8,310 bases of DNA, from the NCBI GenBank assembly GCA_964603255.1, contig CAZRVA010000120.1:1-8310 (forward strand), read 5' to 3'. The stretch comes from UBA6183 sp964603255. Lineage in GTDB: Bacteria; Bacteroidota; Bacteroidia; UKL13-3. Both the position numbers and the translations under genes were made by a program. Of the stretch, positions 1 to 5,593 are shown one piece after another (position 1 is the first letter of the stretch; each line of letters begins with the position of its first letter). The notes under the pieces are model-generated. The model had not been told where the DNA came from, made no database searches, and saw only the letters and a list, made by a program, of their open reading frames with translations.

Positions 1-141
1 GATTTTCTTACATCGTTTATGCAAGTTGTATCCCAAATGCATAATCTGGGTTTAAGCGCATACAGTAAGGTTTCAAACAATAGCCTTGCACAGTGGTTTA
101 ATAGTTGTAAATTTGCAAACCATAAATCATCTTGTATATGA
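1..141 (+). CDS. possible 3' end of an upstream gene (unrecognised)
   Basis: Frame 1 is open from the left edge for 46 codons and ends in TGA at 139-141. The other two plus frames close by position 54. The TGA overlaps the ATG of the Fe-S carrier gene as ATGA, a common arrangement between adjacent genes. The visible peptide (ending ...ANHKSSCI) matches no family I recognise. Against it, the last 20 codons run through a strong promoter (86-115), and an open frame of this length can arise by chance in this DNA. If real, only its C-terminus is in the window. Low confidence. Confidence 0.25.
   Translation, partial: DFLTSFMQVVSQMHNLGLSAYSKVSNNSLAQWFNSCKFANHKSSCI
86..115 (+). promoter_or_regulatory. 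Bacteroidota-type promoter for the A-type Fe-S carrier gene
   Basis: A -33 element TTG at 86-88 and a -7 element TAAATTTG at 108-115 are separated by 19 bp, matching the consensus TTG-N19/20-TAnnTTTG of the Bacteroidota primary sigma factor. Transcription would start near 120, leaving a leader of about 18 nt before the ATG at 138. This is one of the best matches in the window. It indicates that the carrier gene is transcribed on its own, even if an upstream gene reads into it. Confidence 0.7.
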
Positions 142-464
142 TTACAGTAACAGAAAAAGCAAGCAAACGCATTGCTGAATTAAAAATAGAACAAAACTAC
201 TCGCCTGAGCACTTTTTGCGTGTAGGCGTAAATAGCGGAGGTTGCTCGGGTTTATCGTACAACCTTGATTTTGATAACCAACCCAAAGAAGGCGATCAAG
301 TATTTGAACACAATGGAGTTAAAGTGGTATGCGATGTGCGCAGTATGCTTTATTTATTTGGTACCGAGTTAGATTTTTCTGATGGATTGAATGGTAAAGG
401 ATTCACTTTCAACAACCCAAATGCCACACGTACATGTAGTTGTGGCGAAAGTTTTGCAGTTTGA
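138..464 (+). CDS. A-type iron-sulfur cluster carrier (IscA/ErpA/SufA, HesB family)
   Basis: Cytoplasmic carrier that accepts Fe-S clusters from a scaffold (Isc or Suf system) and passes them to apo-enzymes. The 108-residue product has the normal family length and is essentially one HesB/Fe-S biosynthesis domain. The three cluster-binding cysteines are visible: Cys36 in SGGCSGL and Cys100/Cys102 in the C-terminal TCSCGESF. I chose the ATG at 138 (MITVTEKASKRI) over an in-frame TTG at 132 because it gives the usual family N-terminus and fits the short leader from the promoter at 86-115. No isc or suf genes lie beside it, so it appears to be a stand-alone housekeeping copy. Sequence alone does not tell IscA, SufA and ErpA apart, so no symbol is given. 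An additional Cys65 is not part of the family motif. Confidence 0.93.
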   Translation: MITVTEKASKRIAELKIEQNYSPEHFLRVGVNSGGCSGLSYNLDFDNQPKEGDQVFEHNGVKVVCDVRSMLYLFGTELDFSDGLNGKGFTFNNPNATRTCSCGESFAV

Positions 465-485
465 GGATAATTTTTATTGAAAAAC

Positions 486-514
486 TTGATTTTTAAAATA
501 TTGCCTTATATTTG
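486..514 (+). promoter_or_regulatory. Bacteroidota-type promoter of rpsT
   Basis: The -33 TTG at 486-488 and the -7 box TATATTTG at 507-514 are 18 bp apart, a close match to TTG-N19-TAnnTTTG. Transcription should begin around 519-522, giving a leader of about 25 nt before the rpsT ATG at 546. It lies in the 81-bp gap after the Fe-S carrier gene, where I see no terminator hairpin, so some read-through from that gene is possible. Confidence 0.65.
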
Positions 515-545
515 CAGTCCTTTTTAAGAAAAAACGTACAGAAAG

Positions 546-860
546 ATGGCTAATCATAAATCAGCAAAAAAGAGAATTAGAGCTAACGCTGCGAAGCGTT
601 TAAGAAACAGATATCAGGCTAAAACTACCCGTACTTTAATCAAAACTGTACGTACCAGCACTGATAAAGCAGAAGCACAATCATTATTCAGCAAAGTTGC
701 ATCTTTGTTAGATAAATTGGCTAAGAAAAATGTAATCCACAAAAATAAAGCGGCTAACCAAAAAAGTAAGTTAGCTAAAGTTGTGGCTAAAATTGGAACT
801 GAGCAACCTAAGAAAGTTGTAGCCAGAAAATCTGCTTCAAAAGTTGCCAAAAAGAAATAA
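546..860 (+). CDS. rpsT: 30S ribosomal protein S20 (bS20)
   Basis: Primary 16S rRNA-binding protein of the small subunit. It folds as a helical bundle and helps early 30S assembly. The N-terminus MANHKSAKKRIRANAAKR is the classic bS20 start, followed by the helical core and the conserved HKNKAANQKSKLAK segment at about residues 65-78. The ATG at 546 needs no alternative. The product is 104 residues, whereas bS20 is usually about 84-90; the extra C-terminal part (about residues 84-104, ending KSASKVAKKK) is a Lys/Ala-rich basic tail, probably disordered and RNA-contacting (inference). The gene is monocistronic: its own promoter lies upstream and a strong intrinsic terminator begins 26 bp after the stop. 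A minus-strand open frame inside it (614-850) is a shadow of its Lys/Ala codons. Confidence 0.97.
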   Translation: MANHKSAKKRIRANAAKRLRNRYQAKTTRTLIKTVRTSTDKAEAQSLFSKVASLLDKLAKKNVIHKNKAANQKSKLAKVVAKIGTEQPKKVVARKSASKVAKKK

Positions 861-878
861 TATTCTTCGATAAGAATA
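861..878 (+). other. small hairpin directly after the rpsT stop
   Basis: The arms TATTCTT (861-867) and AAGAATA (872-878) are perfect complements around the tetraloop CGAT, starting at the base after the rpsT stop codon. It is a weak AT-rich stem with no U-run of its own, placed just before the true terminator. It could protect the mRNA 3' end or be chance. I see the inverted repeat; a function is only inferred. Confidence 0.3.
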
Positions 879-885
879 CATATAC

Positions 886-917
886 AAAAGGCTTTCCTGC
901 ATGGGAAAGCCTTTTTT
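886..917 (+). terminator. intrinsic terminator of rpsT
   Basis: A 12-bp perfect stem pairs AAAAGGCTTTCC (886-897) with GGAAAGCCTTTT (904-915) around a 6-nt loop, and the 3' arm runs into six consecutive T (912-917). This is a canonical Rho-independent terminator. The A-rich 5' side would also give a U-run on the other strand, but no minus-strand gene ends here. Confidence 0.9.
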
Positions 918-918
918 G

Positions 919-950
919 TTTGTGTTTATTGGTATTGTTGCTTATGTTTA
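919..950 (+). promoter_or_regulatory. probable promoter of the DedA-family gene
   Basis: TTTG at 919-922 and TATGTTTA at 943-950 are 20 bp apart, matching TTTG-N19/20-TAnnTTTG except for the last base. It begins immediately after the T-run of the rpsT terminator, where the next transcription unit must start. The predicted start near 955 gives a leader of about 15 nt to the TTG codon at 971. Confidence 0.45.
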
Positions 951-970
951 CCGCCTAAGTATTTAACCCC

Positions 971-1594
971 TTGGAAAATTTTTGGGATATTTTTAAACCA
1001 AAGGCCTTGGTTGACTTTGGTGGTTTAACATTGGTATTGCTAGTTATCTTCATAGAAAACGGATTGTTTTTCGGTTTTTTCTTGCCAGGCGATTCATTGT
1101 TATTTACCGTAGGTTTGCTTTGCTACCTGGATGTTTTGGATATAGAACTTGCCAACTTAATTTTGAGCATTGCGGCCGCTGCATTTGCCGGGTATTATGC
1201 TGGTTACTTTTTTGGTTTTAAAACCGGACAAAACCTTTACAAAAAAGAAGACTCTATTTTTTTCAAGAAAAAGTACATTTATACAGCCGCAGAGTTTTAT
1301 CAAAAACATGGTGGCATAGCATTGATTTTAGGTAGATTTCTACCAATTGTGCGAACATTTGCGCCAATATTAGCCGGTGTAGTTAGGGTTAATCCAAAAA
1401 CATTTTTCTTATTTAATATCATTGGCGCATTGGTTTGGCCACTAACTATTACGGGTGCCGGGTATTATGTGGGTTCTATATTCCCAAATGCATTAGATTA
1501 TCTGGATTTTATTGTAATTGGGTTTATTGCAGTAACCTCTATTCCAATTATCAATAACTATTGGAAAAAACGCAAAGATAAAAAATCAGTTTAA
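971..1594 (+). CDS. DedA-family (SNARE-associated/VTT domain) integral membrane protein
   Basis: Inner-membrane protein of the DedA family. Family members have been linked to membrane homeostasis and, in some bacteria, to flipping undecaprenyl phosphate or phospholipids; the exact substrate here is unknown. The 207 residues have the usual length. Visible signatures are the ENGLFFGFFLPGDSLLF segment near residues 29-45 (family core E...FLPGD) and the GRFLPIVRTFAPILAG motif near residues 121-136, with hydrophobic segments before, between and after them and a basic C-terminal tail (KKRKDKK). The start is TTG at 971: an in-frame TAA lies at 956-958, and no ATG occurs before the conserved core, which begins within the first 30 residues. 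The 3' end overlaps the convergent permease gene by 9 bp. Confidence 0.9.
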   Translation: MENFWDIFKPKALVDFGGLTLVLLVIFIENGLFFGFFLPGDSLLFTVGLLCYLDVLDIELANLILSIAAAAFAGYYAGYFFGFKTGQNLYKKEDSIFFKKKYIYTAAEFYQKHGGIALILGRFLPIVRTFAPILAGVVRVNPKTFFLFNIIGALVWPLTITGAGYYVGSIFPNALDYLDFIVIGFIAVTSIPIINNYWKKRKDKKSV

Positions 1595-2809
1595 AACGGC
1601 CTGTTTTGCCCGTTTAACGGGGTAAATGGTGGTAATGTAGCCCAGTACTAAAACCGTTGCAAAAACAAGCAATACATCGCTCCAAATTACATGTACCGGA
1701 TAAGAACTGAACAACACTTCTGATGATGCTTGTAACGCCACAAAACCGTATTGTTCTTGAAGGTAACAAAGTATCAACCCCAAAAATATACCAATAGTTC
1801 CCCCTACAAATGCAATAATCAAACCTTCAATTCTAAATATGTTTGCGGCTTGGTTTTCGGTTAAACCCATGCTTTTCATGATGTGTAAATCACGCTTCTT
1901 TTCCATTACCAAAATATATAACGAGCTAATGGTGTTTGATGCCGCAATCAAAAGAATAAACAACAGAATAATGTAACTGATAGCCTTTTCAGATCGCATT
2001 ACTTTAAAAAATGCATCATGTTGTTCAAACCTGTTTTTAATGGTAAATCCATCACCCAAAACCTCTAGCAATTGCGCTTTTACTTTATCTGTATGTTGGT
2101 TTGGAGCAAGTTTTATTTCTATGGCTGTAAATGCATCATCACGACCTAATAAACCTTGGGCAAACTCAAGCGGACAAATCACATATTTGTTATCTACTTC
2201 TTCCTGAACGGCAAAGACTCCACTAGGCACAACAAGTGCTTTGTTAAATGCATCATCGGGATTAATGATGGATTGTACATCTCTTTTTGGTACATAAATG
2301 GCCAATGCTTTAAATAAATCATTTGGATCTATGGATAAACGATAAGCGATTCCTTGTCCTGCAATAGCATAAATACTATCATGACGAACATCTACATAAC
2401 CACCTACCAGCATACTATCGAAGTGGGTAACGTCAACATACTTTCTATCAACGCCCTTTAATGTGGCAATGCTTTGCTGGTTGTTGTACCTCAACAACAC
2501 ATTTTCTTCTACCACTTTACTGTAGGTTGCTATGCCTTCCGTTTTTTCAAACTTAGCCCAGTTTATTTGCTTTGGGTTAATTATTTTACCTGTGGTGGAA
2601 GTAACTCTTAAGTCGCTGTCGAAATTGGTGTAAAGCGAGGAAAAAAGCTGTTCAAATCCGTTGAAAACACTTAATACAATTACCAACGCGGCAGCGCCCA
2701 CCACATAACCCAGTAACGATATGCCCGATATAACGGTTATTAAACTAAAACCTCCTCCTCGTTTTCTGGAAAAGAAATATCGTTTTGCTATGGTAAATGG
2801 CAGGTTCAC
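1586..2809 (-). CDS. FtsX-like ABC transporter permease (LolC/LolE-type)
   Basis: Permease subunit of a type VII (MacB/LolCDE-like) ABC transporter in the inner membrane. LolC/E relatives extract outer-membrane lipoproteins for transfer to LolA, which is the most likely role (inference from family). The 407 residues show the family layout: MNLPFTIAKRYFFSRK at the N-terminus, TM1 at about 22-48, a periplasmic domain at about 50-270, then three helices near 277-301, 327-350 and 378-396 with the FtsX domain. The cytoplasmic segment EKKRDLHIMKSMGLTE (303-318) is the coupling-helix signature that contacts the ATPase. The start is GTG at 2809: no ATG lies upstream before an in-frame TAA, and the product begins exactly as family members do. 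No LolD-like ATPase is in the window. It lies 45 bp after the methyltransferase on the same strand and is probably co-transcribed with it. Confidence 0.9.
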   Translation of the reverse strand: MNLPFTIAKRYFFSRKRGGGFSLITVISGISLLGYVVGAAALVIVLSVFNGFEQLFSSLYTNFDSDLRVTSTTGKIINPKQINWAKFEKTEGIATYSKVVEENVLLRYNNQQSIATLKGVDRKYVDVTHFDSMLVGGYVDVRHDSIYAIAGQGIAYRLSIDPNDLFKALAIYVPKRDVQSIINPDDAFNKALVVPSGVFAVQEEVDNKYVICPLEFAQGLLGRDDAFTAIEIKLAPNQHTDKVKAQLLEVLGDGFTIKNRFEQHDAFFKVMRSEKAISYIILLFILLIAASNTISSLYILVMEKKRDLHIMKSMGLTENQAANIFRIEGLIIAFVGGTIGIFLGLILCYLQEQYGFVALQASSEVLFSSYPVHVIWSDVLLVFATVLVLGYITTIYPVKRAKQAVLN

Positions 2810-2854
2810 AATGTTTGCGTATGATTTTGAAAACCAAAGTTACCGCGCACTATT

Positions 2855-3658
2855 TTAGTCTTTCCAGGCTTTAACAATGAGCCCTGTACCGGTTTTGTGT
2901 GTTGTATAAGTATCAACCCAGTTTAAAATATAAGCAAACGGATAGGTTACCAAGTAATACACCGGTAATAATATAAAGAATGCTTTGGTAACATTTAATA
3001 TACTCATTGGGTATTTCATGCTTAGCTTCCAAGCAATTTTTCCGGGAGCACCATAAGAGTATAGAATCTCGGCTTTGTTAAATCCGGCTTGTTTCAATTT
3101 ATCGCGCATCTCCTCTACCGGATAGCCATCGCGCACATGTTCACCAATAAATGATTCTCCGTGCTCATCAGCATTACTTCCGCCTTGGTCGCTTGGTGTT
3201 GAAATCAACAACATCGCACCACTTTTCATACTTTGGTTAAAGTGTTTAAACACATCAACATCTTCTAAAATGTGCTCCATTACATCCACGCATAAAACCA
3301 AATCATATTTGTTTGTAGCGTGCGGCTTGGTTAAATCGCCCACTGCAAAGTTTACATTGTTAATTCCGCAAGCTTTAAAAAACTGTCCGCAATCTGCAAT
3401 TTGATCGTCTTTTACATCAACTGCATCAATTTTACATTGGCTGTTTCTGTTGGCAATGTAAAAACTGTATTGCCCAAAACCCGAACCGGCATCAAGCATG
3501 GTAAACGCTTGCTTAAACTTAGGCCAAGCGCGCAATTCGCGGTGTATGTGCCAAGTGCGAAGCAATAATAAATCAAGTAATTTATAGAAAAGTTTGCGCA
3601 AAAAAAGCGACTTGTTAAATACCGTTCCGAGGTCTTTTTTAATTGGATCGTATTCCAT
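2855..3658 (-). CDS. class I SAM-dependent methyltransferase with hydrophobic C-terminal segment
   Basis: Rossmann-fold methyltransferase of the Methyltransf_11/UbiG-like group; the substrate cannot be named. SAM-site motifs are in order: motif I LDAGSGFG (residues 55-62), the acidic strand AVDV (79-82), VGDL (106-109) and the post-II strand DLVLCVDVMEHI (119-130). The ATG at 3658 is clear, and the length of 267 is normal to slightly long. After the catalytic domain, residues about 219-245 form a strongly hydrophobic stretch (FFILLPVYYLVTYPFAYIL within it), which suggests membrane association and perhaps a lipid-linked or envelope substrate (inference). It is followed 45 bp later by the FtsX-like permease and is divergent from the GtrA gene. 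Alternatives are a glycan or quinone methyltransferase; the sequence does not decide. Confidence 0.87.
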   Translation of the reverse strand: MEYDPIKKDLGTVFNKSLFLRKLFYKLLDLLLLRTWHIHRELRAWPKFKQAFTMLDAGSGFGQYSFYIANRNSQCKIDAVDVKDDQIADCGQFFKACGINNVNFAVGDLTKPHATNKYDLVLCVDVMEHILEDVDVFKHFNQSMKSGAMLLISTPSDQGGSNADEHGESFIGEHVRDGYPVEEMRDKLKQAGFNKAEILYSYGAPGKIAWKLSMKYPMSILNVTKAFFILLPVYYLVTYPFAYILNWVDTYTTHKTGTGLIVKAWKD

Positions 3659-3694
3659 GTGATGAGTCTACTGCGATGGGTTAAAATTAAAGGG

Positions 3695-3726
3695 GCAATA
3701 TAGCGTATCAGAAATAAAATATGAAA
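3695..3726 (-). promoter_or_regulatory. weak candidate promoter for the methyltransferase-permease unit
   Basis: On the minus strand a TTTC (complement of 3723-3726) and a TATATTGC (complement of 3695-3702) are 20 bp apart, an imperfect version of TTTG-N20-TAnnTTTG. Transcription would begin about 30 bp before the ATG at 3658. The 124-bp divergent gap (3659-3782) must hold promoters for both flanking genes; I found no convincing plus-strand match for the GtrA gene. Confidence 0.25.
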
Positions 3727-3772
3727 GCATCCTTGTATTTATTATTTTGGGTTGATGCACTGCCTCTATTGT

Positions 3773-3777
3773 AAGGA
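3773..3777 (+). promoter_or_regulatory. Shine-Dalgarno-like AAGGA before the GtrA gene
   Basis: AAGGA lies 5 nt before the TTG at 3783. Shine-Dalgarno sequences are generally rare in Bacteroidota, so this match is one reason to prefer the TTG over the downstream GTG (3804) and ATG (3864) starts. Confidence 0.4.
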
Positions 3778-3782
3778 TTGGT

Positions 3783-4319
3783 TTGTTTTTATACATTTGG
3801 TGCGTGAATTATATCAAATCATTCCGAACCTGGATTAGGCGATACCCGTTTGTACACAAATTTATGAAGTTTGGATTTGTAGGCGTAGCCAGTACCATAG
3901 CCAGTTTAATGGTGTTTTGGTTGATTACACTACAATTTCCTCAATACAACTTAATAGCCAAAGCAATTGGTTACATCATGGGTTTTTTTGTAGGATTTGC
4001 CCTTAATAAACTCTGGACATATGTAGACCAAGCCGAGGATGGCGAAAAATACTTGTTAAAATACGTTATCGTTTACGCCTTTACCTTTTTTGTTTACTTA
4101 ATATTTAACTACGCTTGCGACCATTACTTGCACCCAGAGCGAATTGTTGGCCCAATAGTACAGTGGTTTGGATTTACAGAAATTGGCGCGTGGTTATTGG
4201 TAAACGGTACTTTTGTAAGTAACGTTTTATCTATAGGGATAAATGTAGTTATTAACTTTTTAGGCACTAACTTTCTAGTATTTAAAGTGCCTTCACCACA
4301 AGAATTATTCGAAGATTAA
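3783..4319 (+). CDS. GtrA-family membrane protein
   Basis: Small four-helix inner-membrane protein of the GtrA family. The founding phage protein is thought to translocate undecaprenyl-phosphate-linked glucose, and relatives serve cell-surface polysaccharide synthesis; the substrate here is unknown. The 178 residues show four hydrophobic segments at about 31-51, 58-76, 92-112 and 136-158. The duplicated family signature is present: LNKLWTY (74-80) after helix 2 and NFLGTNFLVF (158-167) after helix 4. The start is uncertain because there is no ATG before the first helix. TTG at 3783 is preferred since AAGGA (3773-3777) sits 5 nt before it. GTG at 3804 (giving NYIKSFRTW after the initiator) and ATG at 3864 (giving MKFGFVGVAS) are alternatives. 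No glycosyltransferase partner is adjacent. The 3' end overlaps the next, convergent gene by 4 bp. Confidence 0.88.
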   Translation: MFLYIWCVNYIKSFRTWIRRYPFVHKFMKFGFVGVASTIASLMVFWLITLQFPQYNLIAKAIGYIMGFFVGFALNKLWTYVDQAEDGEKYLLKYVIVYAFTFFVYLIFNYACDHYLHPERIVGPIVQWFGFTEIGAWLLVNGTFVSNVLSIGINVVINFLGTNFLVFKVPSPQELFED

Positions 4320-5560
4320 TCTTTCCGTTTTAACTTTTTCTTTTGGCTAGCGCTCATAGAATTTATGCGCTTGTAGTAACCGGTTTTGCTTTGCTTAACC
4401 CAAATTACCAACTTTTGTCCAGAGCGCAACTTCTCAGATTTAAGCTTATTCCAGCTTTTAATTTCACGTGGAGTTACATCAAACCAATCAGCAACATCAG
4501 CCATGATATCGCCTTTTTTAACCGTGTAATAAACACGCTTTTTATCAAATGCCGGAGTTGCCGGTTCGTTACGGTTTACATTAGTATGATCTGATTTGTT
4601 TACCCCTCCATTGTTTGCTCCGGGTGTATCTCCAGGAATGCGTTGTATGGCAACAGGAGCAAAGTCTCCTGGATTAATAACAGGCTTGTATACACTGTCG
4701 TTTAAAAGATGAAACTGCTTGCCTTTTGATTTGGGTAATTTAACCAAATAACCTTCTAAAGTGTATGGAATAACATCTTTTTTAAAGGTTGGATTAAGTT
4801 TACGCAATTGTTCAACCGGCACATCTAACGTGTTTGATATTTGCTGAAACGACAACCATTTGTTCACCATTGCACTATCTGTTTCATTAAAAAGTGCAGC
4901 CGGTGCTGGCTTTATGCCATGATCTTTGTAAAAATTGCAGATATATGCCGCTGCAATAAACTTAGGATACATTTCTCTTGTTCCTTCAGGAATATAAGGA
5001 TACAAATCCCAGAAATGCATGCTGTTTCCGGCCATTCGTATGCTTTTGTTAAGCATAACAGGTGATGAAGTATATGCTGCAATTACCAGTGACCATTGGC
5101 GATAAATTGAAAATAAATCTTTGAAATGCGTTGCAGCAACATTTGTTGATTTTGAAGGGTCTTTGCGCTCATCAATGTATGAGTTTACCTTTAACTTATA
5201 CATTTTAGATACGTTATAAGGCATCATCCAAATTCCGCTTGCACCGCTAGGAGCTTGAACCAAAGGATCAAGTTCGGCCAAAGCTACGGCCAAGTATTTC
5301 ATATCTATAGGTACATTTTTAGCTCGCAACGAACGTTCAATCATCGGGAAATAAACCTTGCTTAAACCAATAATTTCGCGTGTTCGCTCAGGATTGGCCA
5401 AATAAGCATCTATATGCTTTTTTACCGCAGGATTATAGGTCATTTCTACCTGCGATTTTAAGGTTGATAATCGTTGTATATAAACTTGTTCGTTTTGGGA
5501 AAATGCAGTTATTGTAAACAATAAAACAATGCCCAATAATATCGTGTGTACCTTTTTCAA
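4316..5560 (-). CDS. secreted MltD-like SLT-fold protein with LysM repeats, probably catalytically inactive
   Basis: Periplasmic peptidoglycan-binding protein resembling membrane-bound lytic transglycosylase D of Bacteroidota. Layout of the 414 residues: signal peptide about 1-21 (basic MKK, hydrophobic core, ...TAFSQ), an SLT/goose-lysozyme-like domain at about 60-210, a degenerate LysM near 230-275 and a clear LysM near 344-388 (YTVKKGD...IKSWNKLKS...SGQKLVIWV), then a very basic tail (KKKLKRKD). The family scaffold is well kept (PSGASGIW, SYIDERKDPSKST, DLYPYIPEGTREMYPKFIAA). The three catalytic-site hallmarks are not: Leu94 stands where the catalytic Glu is expected, Met112 replaces Gln of GLWQ, and Thr164 replaces Asn of AYN. 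The reading frame is intact, so this looks like a conserved pseudoenzyme. The start is TTG at 5560: an in-frame TAA lies 5 codons upstream and no ATG precedes the signal peptide. It lies 33 bp after gatA, likely in the same operon. There is no lipobox Cys, so it should be soluble or wall-bound rather than lipid-anchored. Confidence 0.85.
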   Translation of the reverse strand: MKKVHTILLGIVLLFTITAFSQNEQVYIQRLSTLKSQVEMTYNPAVKKHIDAYLANPERTREIIGLSKVYFPMIERSLRAKNVPIDMKYLAVALAELDPLVQAPSGASGIWMMPYNVSKMYKLKVNSYIDERKDPSKSTNVAATHFKDLFSIYRQWSLVIAAYTSSPVMLNKSIRMAGNSMHFWDLYPYIPEGTREMYPKFIAAAYICNFYKDHGIKPAPAALFNETDSAMVNKWLSFQQISNTLDVPVEQLRKLNPTFKKDVIPYTLEGYLVKLPKSKGKQFHLLNDSVYKPVINPGDFAPVAIQRIPGDTPGANNGGVNKSDHTNVNRNEPATPAFDKKRVYYTVKKGDIMADVADWFDVTPREIKSWNKLKSEKLRSGQKLVIWVKQSKTGYYKRINSMSASQKKKLKRKD

Positions 5561-5593
5561 ATCTTGTTTCTTGTGTTATAAATTAGCGCTTAA

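Noticed and set aside
1..42. Minus-strand frame opening at the ATG complementary to 40-42 and running off the left edge
   Set aside because: Only 14 codons are visible, with no promoter match and no recognisable peptide.
614..850. 78-codon minus-strand open frame inside rpsT
   Set aside because: It is the reverse shadow of Lys/Ala-rich codons in a certain ribosomal protein gene; no promoter or family match.
1594..1615. Hairpin AAACGG/CCGTTT as a shared terminator between DedA and the permease
   Set aside because: The stem is only 6 bp with a 10-nt loop, has no proper T-run on the plus strand, and lies inside the permease coding region.
3659..3782. Divergent intergenic region as a site for a small RNA, riboswitch or plus-strand promoter
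   Set aside because: I saw no stable hairpin, conserved RNA motif or good TTG/TAnnTTTG pair on the plus strand; only a weak minus-strand promoter candidate, listed as a feature.
4343..5065. Two plus-strand open frames (4343-4594 and 4841-5065)
   Set aside because: Both lie antisense within the transglycosylase-like gene; their peptides resemble no protein and no promoter precedes them.
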